Of a stretch of DNA of 64,000 nucleotides, positions 40,834 through 54,602 are shown one piece after another. Under the pieces are notes generated by a model. The model searched no databases. It was not told where the DNA came from and was given only the letters and a program-made list of their open reading frames with translations. Position 1 is the stretch's first letter, and every line of letters begins with the position of its first letter. A program made the translations under genes and the position numbers. Source of the DNA: Alphaproteobacteria bacterium (GTDB lineage Bacteria; Pseudomonadota; Alphaproteobacteria; Rhodospirillales; Casp-alpha2); assembly GCA_014382345.1 (NCBI GenBank), contig JACNJX010000047.1:1-64000 (forward strand), written 5' to 3'.

Positions 40834-41153
40834 GGAACCCTCCCAGAGAGAACGGTTATTCATTCTGGCGTGCGGGTATTCCCGCTTCATTTGTTATGGG
40901 AAAAGGGTAAAGCCCTAGGCGCGGGATGCAAAGAAAAAAGGGAAGATGTGCGTAAGCAAACTTTTCTGTCGGCAAGCGATCAGGTCTTTTTATCTGCAGA
41001 ATAAGTAGGGTTTTTTCCGTAAAAGGAGTGGTATCGGGTCGAGGGTTTGATCTATGCTCGTTTATTCCTGAACGGCACCTGACTTTATTTTTAAGAAAAT
41101 CAGGCTCCCGGTGAATGTTTTTGGGAAGAACATTCATCTGAAGGAGGGGGAAC
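40834..41153. other. Promoter region of the cupredoxin-cyclase operon
   Basis: 320 bases without a gene between the divergent EF-G-like gene and the cupredoxin operon. Holds two inverted repeats near the operon: CCTGA/TCAGG arms (41078-41104) and the perfect TGAATGTT/AACATTCA pair at 41112-41136. The ribosome-binding site of the operon is an extended AAGGAGGGGG just after the second repeat. No clear -10/-35 was identified. Confidence 0.5.
41112..41136 (+). promoter_or_regulatory. Inverted repeat before the cupredoxin operon
   Basis: TGAATGTT (41112-41119) and AACATTCA (41129-41136) are perfect eight-base arms around nine bases. It ends five bases before the ribosome-binding site, so it may be an operator or a leader hairpin affecting translation. 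Confidence 0.45.
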
Positions 41154-41822
41154 ATGACAAGGTTCAGCATTTGGCGGGCCCGGACCGGACCCGTCGGCGT
41201 GTTCGTGGTTTTAGCCCTTGCCTGCGCACTGCTTGCGGTGGCTGCGGGCACCCCTGTGACGGCCTACGCCGCATCCATCTCCGGTGAGATCAAGGTCGAC
41301 GGCGGAAAAAAACTGAAAAACATGATCGTTTTCCTGGAGCCGGCCGATAAAAAAGCCGCCGAGGCGGTCAAAAAACACAAGGTTACGCAGAAGGGACGGA
41401 TTTTCAGCCCCGCCGTCACCGTTGTTGTCGCCGGTAGCGAAGTCGTCTTCGTCAACGATGAAGAGCGCGAAATCGACCACAACGTCTATTCCCTCAGCCG
41501 TACGCGCAAGTTCGACATCGGACTGGCCAGCAAAAACTCCAAACTGACCGTCGATTTCCCCAAGGCTGGCACCGTCAAATATTACTGTTCCGTGCACAAG
41601 AACATGGAAGGCACCATCATCGTCGTGCCGTCGCCGTTTTATGCGCTGATGGAAAAGCCGGGGGCGTTTACGCTGGATAACGTGCCGGAAGGGCAATGGA
41701 AGCTCAATGCCGCCGTGTCCCACCGCCGCTATTCGGCGACGCCTGTGGCTGTCGCCGTTTCCGGCAGTCCGGTCGATAGCGTTAGTTTAACGGTCAGCCG
41801 CAAGCGCAAAAAACGGCGCTAG
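41154..41822 (+). CDS. Secreted cupredoxin (amicyanin/plastocyanin-like blue copper protein)
   Basis: 222 residues with a signal peptide (GVFVVLALACALLAVAAG, cut after AYA near residue 42). A type I copper site is visible: His109 in DHNVYS, then Cys145, His148 and Met151 in YYCSVHKNMEG. The C-x2-H-x2-M spacing is that of amicyanin rather than plastocyanin. The C-terminal ~60 residues (LDNVPEGQWKLNAAVSHRRY) look like a carboxypeptidase-regulatory-type beta module, and the tail is very basic (RKRKKRR). A periplasmic electron carrier or copper/redox sensor. First gene of a three-gene operon ending in an adenylate cyclase. Confidence 0.88.
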   Translation: MTRFSIWRARTGPVGVFVVLALACALLAVAAGTPVTAYAASISGEIKVDGGKKLKNMIVFLEPADKKAAEAVKKHKVTQKGRIFSPAVTVVVAGSEVVFVNDEEREIDHNVYSLSRTRKFDIGLASKNSKLTVDFPKAGTVKYYCSVHKNMEGTIIVVPSPFYALMEKPGAFTLDNVPEGQWKLNAAVSHRRYSATPVAVAVSGSPVDSVSLTVSRKRKKRR

Positions 41823-41834
41823 GCGGGGAATTTC

Positions 41835-42611
41835 ATGCAACAAAGAATTTCCAGGATAGTGTCGGTTGTCGCCTTGACCGTGGTGTGGGGTCTTTCTGCA
41901 GCCGCGCTGGGTGATAGCCATGTGTTCGATCCCTTTGTCCCGCCCGCCGATGGCAAGGGCAGCATATATGGCAAGGTGACCGCCCGCCCGCATAAGGACT
42001 ACATCAAGAAAGCGACGAAAAAGAAGCCGGGAATGGTTTACCAGGAAGGCGCGGAATCCTACGGCGCCTCCGCCGATGGCAAGGTCGCCTACAACGACAC
42101 CATGGTGAATTACGATTTCGTCGCCGTATACGCCATCCTGCTGGACCCGGCCTGGAAGCCGGGCAAAGTGCATGAGGTCGAGGCTACTGCGGATGAAGAG
42201 CTGCAACCCCGGTCGCTCGCCGTCGCCAAGGGTGACGTCATCCACATCGAGAACGCAACGTCGAAACCGCTGACCTTTTTTCTGGCCGATATCAACTCGG
42301 ACGCCATCCAGGAACTGCCTGTCCTGGCGTCCGGTGACAACGCCGACATGGTGGTGGAGTTGACCGGCGATCTGGAACTGGCCGCCGAAGAGGATGATCG
42401 CCTGATTGCGGCAGTGTTGTCCCGCAAGAACTTGCGGTCACAGCGTGTCCGGAGCGGTTCGTCTTACGCCTTCCGGGACATAAACCCCGGCGACTATGAA
42501 GTCATGTTCTGGTTCTGGCGACTGGGGCATCTGATAGAAAACGTCACGGTGGTGGCGGATGAACACAGCCAGGTGAACGGAGTCCTGTCGGTCGACACCG
42601 TCGTCCACTGA
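41835..42611 (+). CDS. Secreted protein of unknown function, cupredoxin-operon partner
   Basis: 258 residues with a signal peptide (IVSVVALTVVWGLSAAALG, cut near residue 28). The mature part is beta-rich; LAVAKGDVIHIENATSKPLT recalls the strand that precedes copper ligands in cupredoxins, but no His-Cys-His-Met set follows, so it is probably copper-free. The C-terminal YAFRDINPGDYEVMFWFWRL resembles the module at the end of the preceding cupredoxin. It lies 12 bases after that gene and 41 bases before the cyclase gene. A periplasmic partner for either is the natural guess; function unknown. Confidence 0.7.
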   Translation: MQQRISRIVSVVALTVVWGLSAAALGDSHVFDPFVPPADGKGSIYGKVTARPHKDYIKKATKKKPGMVYQEGAESYGASADGKVAYNDTMVNYDFVAVYAILLDPAWKPGKVHEVEATADEELQPRSLAVAKGDVIHIENATSKPLTFFLADINSDAIQELPVLASGDNADMVVELTGDLELAAEEDDRLIAAVLSRKNLRSQRVRSGSSYAFRDINPGDYEVMFWFWRLGHLIENVTVVADEHSQVNGVLSVDTVVH

Positions 42612-42652
42612 TCCGCCAACAACCAATTGAAGAAACCATATGAGCCTTCATC

Positions 42653-44578
42653 ATGGGCCTTCGCGGCAAAATCTTTTCGGCGTTTTTTGGAATTCTCGCC
42701 CTGTTGATGGGCGGGACCATCTATTACACCAATACGCAAACGACGGAATTCCAGACCGCGCAGATCACCGGGCAGTTGCGCTCGACACGAACCCGTTTCG
42801 AAAAAAAGTTCGAGAACGAACGGGCCAATACGCTGAAGTTGGTCCGCACCATCACCTCGGACCAGAAATACCGCTCCTTCCTGCAACAGGTGAAGGACAA
42901 TTATTTCTCCTTCGCCGAAGAAATCAGCATGGATACCAAGGCCGACATGGTGTTCGTGATCGACGAGGAAATGGCCGTGCGCGGCGTCTGTCCAGCCCCT
43001 TCAGGCGTGAAGGTTAACCGCGACGAACATATCGCCCGGATCATGGAGCAGGTCGAGGAACCGCACGTCGACGGCCTTCTGGCGGAAATCCTGGACACCG
43101 GTAAGAACGATTCCCGCGTCATGGTCTTCGGCGGGAAACTGACGAACATGATCAATGTGCCGCTGAAGGAATCCCTGTCGGATGATTACGCCCTGGGCGT
43201 GGTGTCCGTCGGCTTGGTCATCGACGATGCCTGGGTCAATGACCTGTTGAAAGACGAAAGCTTGGGCGTCCAGGTGATTTTCCATATCGATGGCGATCCG
43301 GTAGCGGCGAATGTGCCGCCTGAGCAGAGCCGGGCGGTCCTCAAAGCGGCGATGATCGGGACAGGGGAATCCTTTGACTTCCGGGACGAACGGTTCATCC
43401 GCCTGCAGGGTAAATTCGGTAAGGCCGGGCGGCCGGCGGGGTATCTGTTCGTGGCCAGCCTGGATAAGGCGATGGTGCCATTCGTCTCTTTGCAATGGAA
43501 GATATTTTCCTTAGGGCTGGCAGCGCTCCTCGTCGGGCTGGTGGTGATTATGCTCATGACCAATCGGATCGTCTTCCCGATCCGCCTATTGGTCCGGGGC
43601 ACCCGGGAAATCATGGACGGCAATTACGACTACACGGTGGAAAACAAATCCAAGGACGAAGTCGGGCAGCTGGCCCGTGCCTTCAATCACATGACCGGCG
43701 GCCTGAAGGAGAAAGAGCAAATCCGCAACCTGTTCGGCAAATATGTCCACCCCTCCATCGTCAGCGACATCATGGAAAACCCGGAAAACCTGCAACAAGG
43801 CGGTACGCGCCGAGTGCAGACGCTGTTGTTCAGCGATATCGCCGGCTTCACCACAATCAGCGAAGGCATGGATGCCGAGGAACTGGTCGGTTTCCTGAAT
43901 GAATACCTGGGCGCCATGGCGGATGAGCTGACGGCCAACGATGGCATTCTGGACAAGTACCTGGGCGACGGCATCATGGCGTTCTGGGGCCCGCCCCTGA
44001 CCAAGGGCAACCACGCGGTGTTGGCCTGTAATGCGGCGCTCGGCATGCAGATCAAGCTCGACGACATGCGCCGGGACTGGCAGGCCCGGGGCCTGCCGCC
44101 GATCCATGCCCGCATCGGCGTCGCCACCGGTGAGGTCATCGTCGGCAACATCGGTTCCGAACAGGCGCAGGACTACACCTGCATCGGCGATACGGTGAAC
44201 CTGGCGTCCCGGCTGGAAGGCGTAAATAAGGCCTACCGCACCGACATCATTGTCGACGAAGCAACTCTGGACATGGCCGAGGGGAAATTCCGGACGCGCG
44301 AATTGGATACCGTCCGGGTCAAGGGCCGCGAAGGCGGCACCCGAATTTTCGAGCTTCGAGGGTTTGCCTCAGGCGCGAATTCCGAACTGGAAGGCCACTG
44401 CCAACCTTATGCCGACGCCCTGGTTCTCTACCGGGCCGGGGACTTCAAAGGCGCGCTAAAGGCGTTCCAGTCGTTCGAAGACGATGCGCCATCCGCCGTC
44501 ATGGCCGAAGCCTGCCGCCACCTGATCGAGGAACCACCCGAACACTGGGACGGAATCCACACGCTCACGGAAAAATAA
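42653..44578 (+). CDS. Receptor adenylate cyclase (class III) with periplasmic sensor and HAMP domain
   Basis: 641 residues. TM1 ~6-26, periplasmic domain ~30-280 (dCache-like size, containing KADMVFVIDEEMAVRGVCPA), TM2 ~283-303 (LGLAALLVGLVVIMLM), HAMP ~304-358 (VRGTREIMDGNYDYTVENKS, EVGQLARAFNHMTGGL) and cyclase ~385-565. Metal ligands are Asp395 (LFSDIAGFT) and Asp439 (LGDGIMAFWG). The Lys in LDKYLGDG and Thr in DYTCIGDTVNLASRLE point to ATP, hence cAMP. A short helical tail (~575-640) looks TPR-like. The periplasmic domain sits beside two secreted proteins encoded upstream, suggesting that they feed it a signal. Start lacks an obvious ribosome-binding site. Confidence 0.93.
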   Translation: MGLRGKIFSAFFGILALLMGGTIYYTNTQTTEFQTAQITGQLRSTRTRFEKKFENERANTLKLVRTITSDQKYRSFLQQVKDNYFSFAEEISMDTKADMVFVIDEEMAVRGVCPAPSGVKVNRDEHIARIMEQVEEPHVDGLLAEILDTGKNDSRVMVFGGKLTNMINVPLKESLSDDYALGVVSVGLVIDDAWVNDLLKDESLGVQVIFHIDGDPVAANVPPEQSRAVLKAAMIGTGESFDFRDERFIRLQGKFGKAGRPAGYLFVASLDKAMVPFVSLQWKIFSLGLAALLVGLVVIMLMTNRIVFPIRLLVRGTREIMDGNYDYTVENKSKDEVGQLARAFNHMTGGLKEKEQIRNLFGKYVHPSIVSDIMENPENLQQGGTRRVQTLLFSDIAGFTTISEGMDAEELVGFLNEYLGAMADELTANDGILDKYLGDGIMAFWGPPLTKGNHAVLACNAALGMQIKLDDMRRDWQARGLPPIHARIGVATGEVIVGNIGSEQAQDYTCIGDTVNLASRLEGVNKAYRTDIIVDEATLDMAEGKFRTRELDTVRVKGREGGTRIFELRGFASGANSELEGHCQPYADALVLYRAGDFKGALKAFQSFEDDAPSAVMAEACRHLIEEPPEHWDGIHTLTEK

Positions 44579-44583
44579 AAAAA

Positions 44584-46483
<1,900 letters not shown>

Positions 46484-46553
46484 GGGTGGAGAGGATAGTG
46501 CGCATGCATTACCAAGACTAGCCTTCCGCCCCCCGGGGCCTATATAAAACCCC

Positions 46554-48674
46554 ATGGATACCGCAGACATTTTCATTCCGCCATCACGCCCCGCCGTCAG
46601 TGGCGGCAAGCCGTTCGAACTGGTCTCGCCGTTTCAGCCCGCGGGCGACCAGCCGGACGCCATCGCCGAGCTGACCCGTGGGCTCGAGGCAGGGGAACGC
46701 GATCAGGTGCTGCTGGGCGTGACCGGGTCGGGCAAGACCTTTACCGTCGCCCACGCGATCCAGAATTTGCAGCGCCCGACGCTGGTGCTGGCGCCCAACA
46801 AGACGTTGGCGGCGCAGCTCTACGGCGAGATGCGGGATTTTTTCCCCCATAACGCGGTGGAATACTTCGTCTCTTACTACGACTATTACCAGCCCGAGGC
46901 CTACGTGCCGCGCACCGACACCTTCATCGAAAAAGACGCCTCCATTAATGAGCAGATCGACCGTATGCGCCACGCCGCGACGCGCGCGCTTTTGGAGCGC
47001 CCGGACGTCATCATCGTCGCGTCTGTTTCCTGTATTTACGGTATCGGCGCAGTGGAGACCTATGCCGAGATGGTGGTCAAGCTAAAGGTCGGCCGGGCGA
47101 AGCCGTTGACCGAACTTCTGCAAAGCCTGGTCGACCTGCAATACCGCCGCAACGACGTGAATTTTTATCGCGGTTCCTTCCGGGTGCGCGGCGACGTGGT
47201 GGAGATTTTCCCGTCCCATATGGAGGACCGGGCCTGGCGGCTCAGCTTTTTCGGCGACGATATGGAAGCCATCTGGGAGATCGACCCGCTGACCGGTGAG
47301 AAAATCAAAAGCCTCGACGATATTATCATTTACCCCAACAGCCATTACGTCACACCACGCCCGACGCTGATGCAGGCCATTCCCCAGATCAAGGCGGAAC
47401 TGAAAGAACGCCTGGAAGTGTTGCTGGGCGAAAACAAGCTTCTCGAGGCCCAGCGCCTGCAGGAACGCACGACATTTGATCTGGAAATGCTCGACAGCAC
47501 CGGGTTCTGTTCCGGCATCGAAAACTATTCCCGCTATCTCACGGGACGCAATCCGGGTGACCCGCCGCCGACGCTGTTCGAATACCTTCCCGAAAACGCG
47601 CTGCTGGTGGTCGATGAAAGCCACGTCACCGTGCCGCAACTGGGCGGAATGTACCGGGGCGATTACAACCGCAAATCGACGCTGGCGGAATTCGGCTTCC
47701 GCCTGCCCAGCTGCATCGACAACCGGCCTTTGAAGTTCGAGGAATGGGAATCCATGCGGCCCGACACCATCTTCGTCTCGGCAACGCCGGGGCCGTGGGA
47801 AATAGAGCGCACCGGCGGCGTCTTCATCGAACAGGTGGTGCGCCCGACCGGGCTGATCGATCCGCAGACCATCGTCCGCCCGGTGGAAACCCAGGTCGAC
47901 GACCTGCTGGGCGAGGTCAAGGAGGTCGCGGCGCGTGGACTGCGCACCCTGGTCACCACGCTGACAAAACGCATGGCCGAAGATCTGACCGAATACATGC
48001 ACGAAAACGGTGTGCGCGTGCGCTACATGCATTCCGACATCGACACGCTGGAGCGGATCGAGATCATCCGCGATCTGCGCCTCGGCGCGTTCGACGTCCT
48101 GATTGGCATCAACCTGCTGCGGGAAGGGCTGGATATTCCCGAATGCGCGCTGGTCGCTATCCTGGACGCCGACAAAGAAGGCTTTTTGCGGTCCAAGACC
48201 TCGCTGGTGCAGACCATCGGCCGGGCGGCGCGCAACATCGAAGGGCGGGTTATCCTTTATGCCGATAAAATGACCGCTTCGCTGGATTACGCGATTTCCG
48301 AAACCAACCGGCGGCGCGAGAAACAGCAGGCCTACAACGCGGCCCACGGAATCACTCCGGAATCGATCAAAAAAGACATCACCGATATCGTCGGCTCGGT
48401 CTACGAGCAGGACTACGTCACGGTGGACACCGGCGTTTCCGGCGAGAAGGAACTGGTCGGCAACAACCTGCGCGCGGTTCTGGACGACCTCGGCAAAAAA
48501 ATGCGCACCGCCGCGGCCGACCTGGAATTCGAGGAAGCCGCGCGCCTGAGAGACGAAATCCGCCGCCTCGAAGCCCACGAACTCGGCCTCGACAAGGCCG
48601 GCGTCTCGCCGCTGGCCGCCGCGCAAGCCGGAGCCGGCGGGCGCTGGAAGAAGGGCAAGAAGGGGAAGCGGTAA
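46554..48674 (+). CDS. uvrB: Excinuclease ABC subunit UvrB
   Basis: 706 residues. Walker [15 protein letters not shown] near residue 55; the beta-hairpin that grips DNA has [24 protein letters not shown] box [15 protein letters not shown]; motif V/VI region [20 protein letters not shown] and [15 protein letters not shown]-terminal UVR domain [20 protein letters not shown] that binds UvrC. It verifies lesions handed over by UvrA during nucleotide excision repair. The ATG start is confirmed by the family N-terminus [20 protein letters not shown]. Monocistronic as seen. Confidence 0.98.
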   Translation: MDTADIFIPPSRPAVSGGKPFELVSPFQPAGDQPDAIAELTRGLEAGERDQVLLGVTGSGKTFTVAHAIQNLQRPTLVLAPNKTLAAQLYGEMRDFFPHNAVEYFVSYYDYYQPEAYVPRTDTFIEKDASINEQIDRMRHAATRALLERPDVIIVASVSCIYGIGAVETYAEMVVKLKVGRAKPLTELLQSLVDLQYRRNDVNFYRGSFRVRGDVVEIFPSHMEDRAWRLSFFGDDMEAIWEIDPLTGEKIKSLDDIIIYPNSHYVTPRPTLMQAIPQIKAELKERLEVLLGENKLLEAQRLQERTTFDLEMLDSTGFCSGIENYSRYLTGRNPGDPPPTLFEYLPENALLVVDESHVTVPQLGGMYRGDYNRKSTLAEFGFRLPSCIDNRPLKFEEWESMRPDTIFVSATPGPWEIERTGGVFIEQVVRPTGLIDPQTIVRPVETQVDDLLGEVKEVAARGLRTLVTTLTKRMAEDLTEYMHENGVRVRYMHSDIDTLERIEIIRDLRLGAFDVLIGINLLREGLDIPECALVAILDADKEGFLRSKTSLVQTIGRAARNIEGRVILYADKMTASLDYAISETNRRREKQQAYNAAHGITPESIKKDITDIVGSVYEQDYVTVDTGVSGEKELVGNNLRAVLDDLGKKMRTAAADLEFEEAARLRDEIRRLEAHELGLDKAGVSPLAAAQAGAGGRWKKGKKGKR

Positions 48675-48694
48675 CCCTTACCGTCTCTCCGGGG

Positions 48695-49600
48695 CTACTT
48701 CTGAAAAGCTTTTAAATGCTTGCGCATAAACCGCGCCGCCCTGGCCAGCGCGTCTTTCGACGCCAGGTCGTCGGCGAAGGTGCGGAACTGTTCGGGGCGG
48801 AAGTCGAAACCGCGGCCGACGCCGGGGTAGATCATCAGCGTCGCGTCCTTCCCGGCTTCGCGCATGGACAGGAACGCGGTTTCGATGCTGCGCCGGCGCT
48901 GGTACTGTTCCAAATCGCCGATAAAGACCAGCGCCGGGATTTCTAACTGATCGGCCTCGGGCGCGTAGCGGTAGACCTGATCGGCCTCGGGCGCGTTGGG
49001 GTCCTGCATGTGCGGGTAATACGATACGTAGCACGCCGCCGCGTCCTGCTGGCGCTTTTTCGTCACCGCCACCTTCAACGTGTAATAACCGCCCCGGGTG
49101 TGGGAATAGAGGCAGGCCCGCGTCGTGCTGACGTCGGGCCGCGCCAGGAGTGCGTCCAGCGCCGCGTTGACGTCATTTTCCAGCGCGTAATCGTGGGCGA
49201 CGGGGCGGGGGTCGAGAAACCGCCCGCCGTAGATATCCGGCGCCAGCACGACGAAGCCCCTGGCCGCGACCCGTTTGGCGTGGGCGACGATCTCATCCAT
49301 CATGCCGGCGCGGCCGTGCTGGAACAAAACGGCGGGAAATTTGCCGTTCCCTTCGGGCCGGAACAGTACGGCGGGCATGTTGGTTTTGCCGCTGGGATAC
49401 ATGATGTCCTGGCGGGTGACTTTGAAAGTGGCGGGCGCATGAAGCGCGCCGTCCTTCCAGAAGCCGTCGTCCCACCAGGTTTCCTTTTTGTTGAATTTGT
49501 CTTCCATGAACGACTGGGCAAAGGCCGGGCTTGTGGGCAGGGTCAGCACGAGGGCAGCCATCAGGAGAAAGGCGTGAAAATTGATTTGGGTCTTTCTCAT
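48695..49600 (-). CDS. Secreted dienelactone-hydrolase-like protein with altered catalytic residues
   Basis: 301 residues with a signal peptide (AFLLMAALVLTLPTSPAFAQ, cut after AFA near 29). An alpha/beta-hydrolase of the dienelactone hydrolase type: KFPAVLFQHGRAGMMDEIVA (oxyanion region), YDIYGG-like APDIYGGRFLDPRP, then the nucleophile elbow reads LYSHTRGGYY, putting Thr where Ser or Cys is expected. The final His, usually in YPGAGHGF, is Arg in YPGVGRGFDF. It is therefore probably a pseudoenzyme or uses a different mechanism. Exported; neighbour of a SixA-like gene in the same direction. Confidence 0.75.
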   Translation of the reverse strand: MRKTQINFHAFLLMAALVLTLPTSPAFAQSFMEDKFNKKETWWDDGFWKDGALHAPATFKVTRQDIMYPSGKTNMPAVLFRPEGNGKFPAVLFQHGRAGMMDEIVAHAKRVAARGFVVLAPDIYGGRFLDPRPVAHDYALENDVNAALDALLARPDVSTTRACLYSHTRGGYYTLKVAVTKKRQQDAAACYVSYYPHMQDPNAPEADQVYRYAPEADQLEIPALVFIGDLEQYQRRRSIETAFLSMREAGKDATLMIYPGVGRGFDFRPEQFRTFADDLASKDALARAARFMRKHLKAFQK

Positions 49601-49645
49601 GAAATTATCCGGGGTTGCCGTAAAATGGGGTTGGGGATTGGATGC

Positions 49646-50119
49646 TTATCCGCCCAGCAGTTCCGGGCGCAGGAACCATTGCACGGTCCAGCCGCCGCCG
49701 TTTTCGCCGCGCTCCAGGCAGGCGACGGAGCCCGGTTTGAAATGCACCACGGTTTCGTCTTCGTCGCCGGTGACCAGCCGCGACACCAGTTTCGACATGA
49801 ACGGCAGGTGCCCGACGACGATAGTGTCGTCGGTCCAGCCGTCGACGGTTGCGAAAAACGGCTCGATTGGGTCATTGGGAGCCAACTGGCCTGCGTTTTC
49901 CTCGACCACATTGCCGGGGCCCAGCACATCGGCCAGCAGCAGGGCGGTTTCCATGGACCTGAGCTTGCCGGAATGCAGCACCCGCTTCGCCGAAATGCGC
50001 GACCGTGCCAGGAACGACGCCATCCGTTTGACGTCTTCGCGCCCATTGTCGCTCAACGGACGCTCGGGGTTTTCATCCTTGGGCACGGCGGCGCCATGCT
50101 GAACCAGATAAACATGCAT
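49646..50119 (-). CDS. SixA-like histidine phosphatase
   Basis: 157 residues of the histidine phosphatase superfamily. The catalytic motif is YLVQHGAA (His8 the phospho-acceptor), with Gln replacing the more usual Arg, as in many SixA-type proteins; SGKLRSMETALLLADVLG gives the second Arg and TIVVGHLPFMSKLVSRLVTG carries the second catalytic His near 98. SixA removes phosphate from phosphohistidine on HPt or PTS proteins. Cytoplasmic. Lies between atpC and the dienelactone-type gene, all reading leftwards, 84 bases downstream of atpC. Confidence 0.88.
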   Translation of the reverse strand: MHVYLVQHGAAVPKDENPERPLSDNGREDVKRMASFLARSRISAKRVLHSGKLRSMETALLLADVLGPGNVVEENAGQLAPNDPIEPFFATVDGWTDDTIVVGHLPFMSKLVSRLVTGDEDETVVHFKPGSVACLERGENGGGWTVQWFLRPELLGG

Positions 50120-50203
50120 GAAACCAGTGTCCTTAAATAGGGCCGGCTTGGCAAGATCGCTCAGGCTTTGCGGTTTTTGGGTTTATCGGGGGCAAGCCTG
50201 GTT

Positions 50204-50629
50204 TTACTGGATCGCCGCCAGCATGGCTTCGGCGGCTTTGATTTCCCGTTCTGCCCCGGCCATGGCGGTCCCGTCGCCGTCGTCTTCGCTCTTGTTTTCC
50301 TCGGCCTTGGCCAGCGCGGCCTTGGCGTCTTCGAGGCGGCGTTCGGCTTCGCCCCGGTCGATATCGTTTACGGGAACGGCTTCTTCGGCCAGCACCGTAC
50401 AGCGCTCCGGCGACACTTCGGCGAAACCGCCGGCGACGAAAATACGTTCGGCGACTTCACCATCCCGGTGGATATTGATGACGCCGGGCCGGACCGTCGC
50501 GATCAGCAGCGAATGGCCAGGCAGGACACCGAAGTCCCCTTCGGCGCCGGGAACGACGACCATCTCCACCGGCTCCGATTTCAGGAGCCTTTGCGGCGAT
50601 ACCAGTTCAAATTCGACCGTGTCGGTCAT
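50204..50629 (-). CDS. atpC: ATP synthase F1 epsilon subunit AtpC
   Basis: 141 residues. N-terminal beta-sandwich with VEFELVSPQRLLKSEPVEMV and PGAEGDFGVLPGHSLLIATV, then a C-terminal helical hairpin (RGEAERRLEDAKAALAKAEE, ending MLAAIQ) that can block rotation. Part of the central stalk of F1, next to gamma. Last gene of atpHAGDC and 27 bases after atpD. The stretch after SPERCTVLAEEA diverges from many homologues, as usual in this subunit. Confidence 0.96.
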   Translation of the reverse strand: MTDTVEFELVSPQRLLKSEPVEMVVVPGAEGDFGVLPGHSLLIATVRPGVINIHRDGEVAERIFVAGGFAEVSPERCTVLAEEAVPVNDIDRGEAERRLEDAKAALAKAEENKSEDDGDGTAMAGAEREIKAAEAMLAAIQ

Positions 50630-50656
50630 GGGGTAACCCTTGTTCCCTGAAAATCT

Positions 50657-53036
<2,380 letters not shown>

Positions 53037-53072
53037 GGTGGGGGTTCGGTCTTTTCGTTCCGGGCGGCGGGG

Positions 53073-54602
53073 TTAAGCGTAGGTCTTGGTGAAGTCGTCC
53101 ATAAAGGCAGTCAGCTTGGACTTGGTTTCTTCGCTCAGTTCTTTTTCCGTGCGAATGCTGTCCAGGATGTCTGTCCCCTTGGAGCGGATTTCATCCAGCA
53201 TCCGGGATTCAAAATCGGTGACTTGGCTGATTTCGATGCCGTCGGTGTAGCCGTTGACCCCGGCGAAAATGGTAACAACCTGTTCTTCCACCGGCAGGGG
53301 CGTGTATTGCGGTTGCTTGAGCAATTCCGTCAGCCGCGCGCCACGGGCCAGCAGTTGCTGGGTCGATTGATCCAGGTCAGAGGCGAACTGGGCAAAGGCG
53401 GCCATTTCACGGTACTGCGCGAGTTCCAGCTTGATCGAGCCGGCGACCTGCTTCATGGCCTTGATCTGGGCGGCGGAACCGACTCGGCTGACCGACAGGC
53501 CGACGTTCACCGCCGGGCGGATGCCTTTAAAGAACAGTTCCGTTTCCAGGAAGATCTGACCGTCGGTGATGGAAATCACGTTGGTCGGGATATAGGCGGA
53601 TACGTCACCGGCCTGGGTTTCAATCACCGGCAGCGCCGTCAGGGAGCCGCCACCCTCATCGTCGTTCATCTTGGCGGCGCGTTCCAGCAGACGGGAATGC
53701 AGGTAGAAAACGTCACCCGGATAGGCTTCGCGTCCCGGTGGGCGGCGCAGCAACAGAGACATCTGCCGGTAGGCGACAGCCTGTTTCGAGAGATCGTCAT
53801 AAAAGATGACGGCATGCATGCCGTTGTCGCGGAAAAATTCGCCCATGGTGCAGCCCGTATAGGGCGCCAGGAACTGCATCGGCGCCGGTTCGGACGCGGT
53901 CGAGGCGACGACGATGGAATATTTCAGCGCATCGTAGTCTTCCAGCGTTTTCACCAACTGCGCCACGGTCGAGCGTTTTTGGCCGATGGCGACGTAAATG
54001 CAGTATAGCTTTTCCGATTCGTTGCCGGATTCGTTGATCTTGCGCTGGTTGATGATGGTGTCGATGATAACGGCGGTTTTGCCGGTCTGGCGGTCGCCGA
54101 TAATCAGTTCGCGTTGGCCGCGTCCGACAGGAATAAGGCTGTCGATGGCTTTGATGCCGGTTTGCACCGGCTCGTGCACGGATTTCCGGGGGATAATGCC
54201 CGGCGCCTTGACTTCGACGCGTTGGCGTTTTTCGGAATTGATCGGGCCTTTTCCGTCGATCGGATTGCCCAGCGCATCGACGACGCGCCCCAGCAGTTCC
54301 TTGCCGACCGGCACGTCCACGATGGTGCCGGTCCGTTTTACGGTGTCACCTTCCTTGATGTAGCGGTCTTCGCCGAAAATCACGATGCCGACGTTGTCGC
54401 TTTCCAAATTCAGGGCCATGCCCTTGATGCCGCCCTGAAATTCAACCATTTCACCGGCCTGCACCTGATCCAGTCCATGCACGCGGGCAATACCATCACC
54501 CACGGACAGAACCTGGCCGACTTCAGCAACTTCGGCCTCGCTGCCGAAATCCGCAATCTGCTTTTTCAAAATGGCGGAAATTTCCGCCGGTTTGATATCC
54601 AT
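53073..54602 (-). CDS. atpA: ATP synthase F1 alpha subunit AtpA
   Basis: 509 residues. N-terminal [20 protein letters not shown], Walker [16 protein letters not shown] near residue 170, [20 protein letters not shown] and the Arg finger region [20 protein letters not shown]. It forms the non-catalytic nucleotide sites alternating with beta. ATG overlaps the atpH stop by one base (TAATG), showing translational coupling within atpHAGDC. Confidence 0.98.
   Translation of the reverse strand: MDIKPAEISAILKKQIADFGSEAEVAEVGQVLSVGDGIARVHGLDQVQAGEMVEFQGGIKGMALNLESDNVGIVIFGEDRYIKEGDTVKRTGTIVDVPVGKELLGRVVDALGNPIDGKGPINSEKRQRVEVKAPGIIPRKSVHEPVQTGIKAIDSLIPVGRGQRELIIGDRQTGKTAVIIDTIINQRKINESGNESEKLYCIYVAIGQKRSTVAQLVKTLEDYDALKYSIVVASTASEPAPMQFLAPYTGCTMGEFFRDNGMHAVIFYDDLSKQAVAYRQMSLLLRRPPGREAYPGDVFYLHSRLLERAAKMNDDEGGGSLTALPVIETQAGDVSAYIPTNVISITDGQIFLETELFFKGIRPAVNVGLSVSRVGSAAQIKAMKQVAGSIKLELAQYREMAAFAQFASDLDQSTQQLLARGARLTELLKQPQYTPLPVEEQVVTIFAGVNGYTDGIEISQVTDFESRMLDEIRSKGTDILDSIRTEKELSEETKSKLTAFMDDFTKTYA

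Noticed and set aside
47082-48626. 514-codon minus-strand frame opposite uvrB
   Set aside because: Shadow of uvrB, no recognisable domain.
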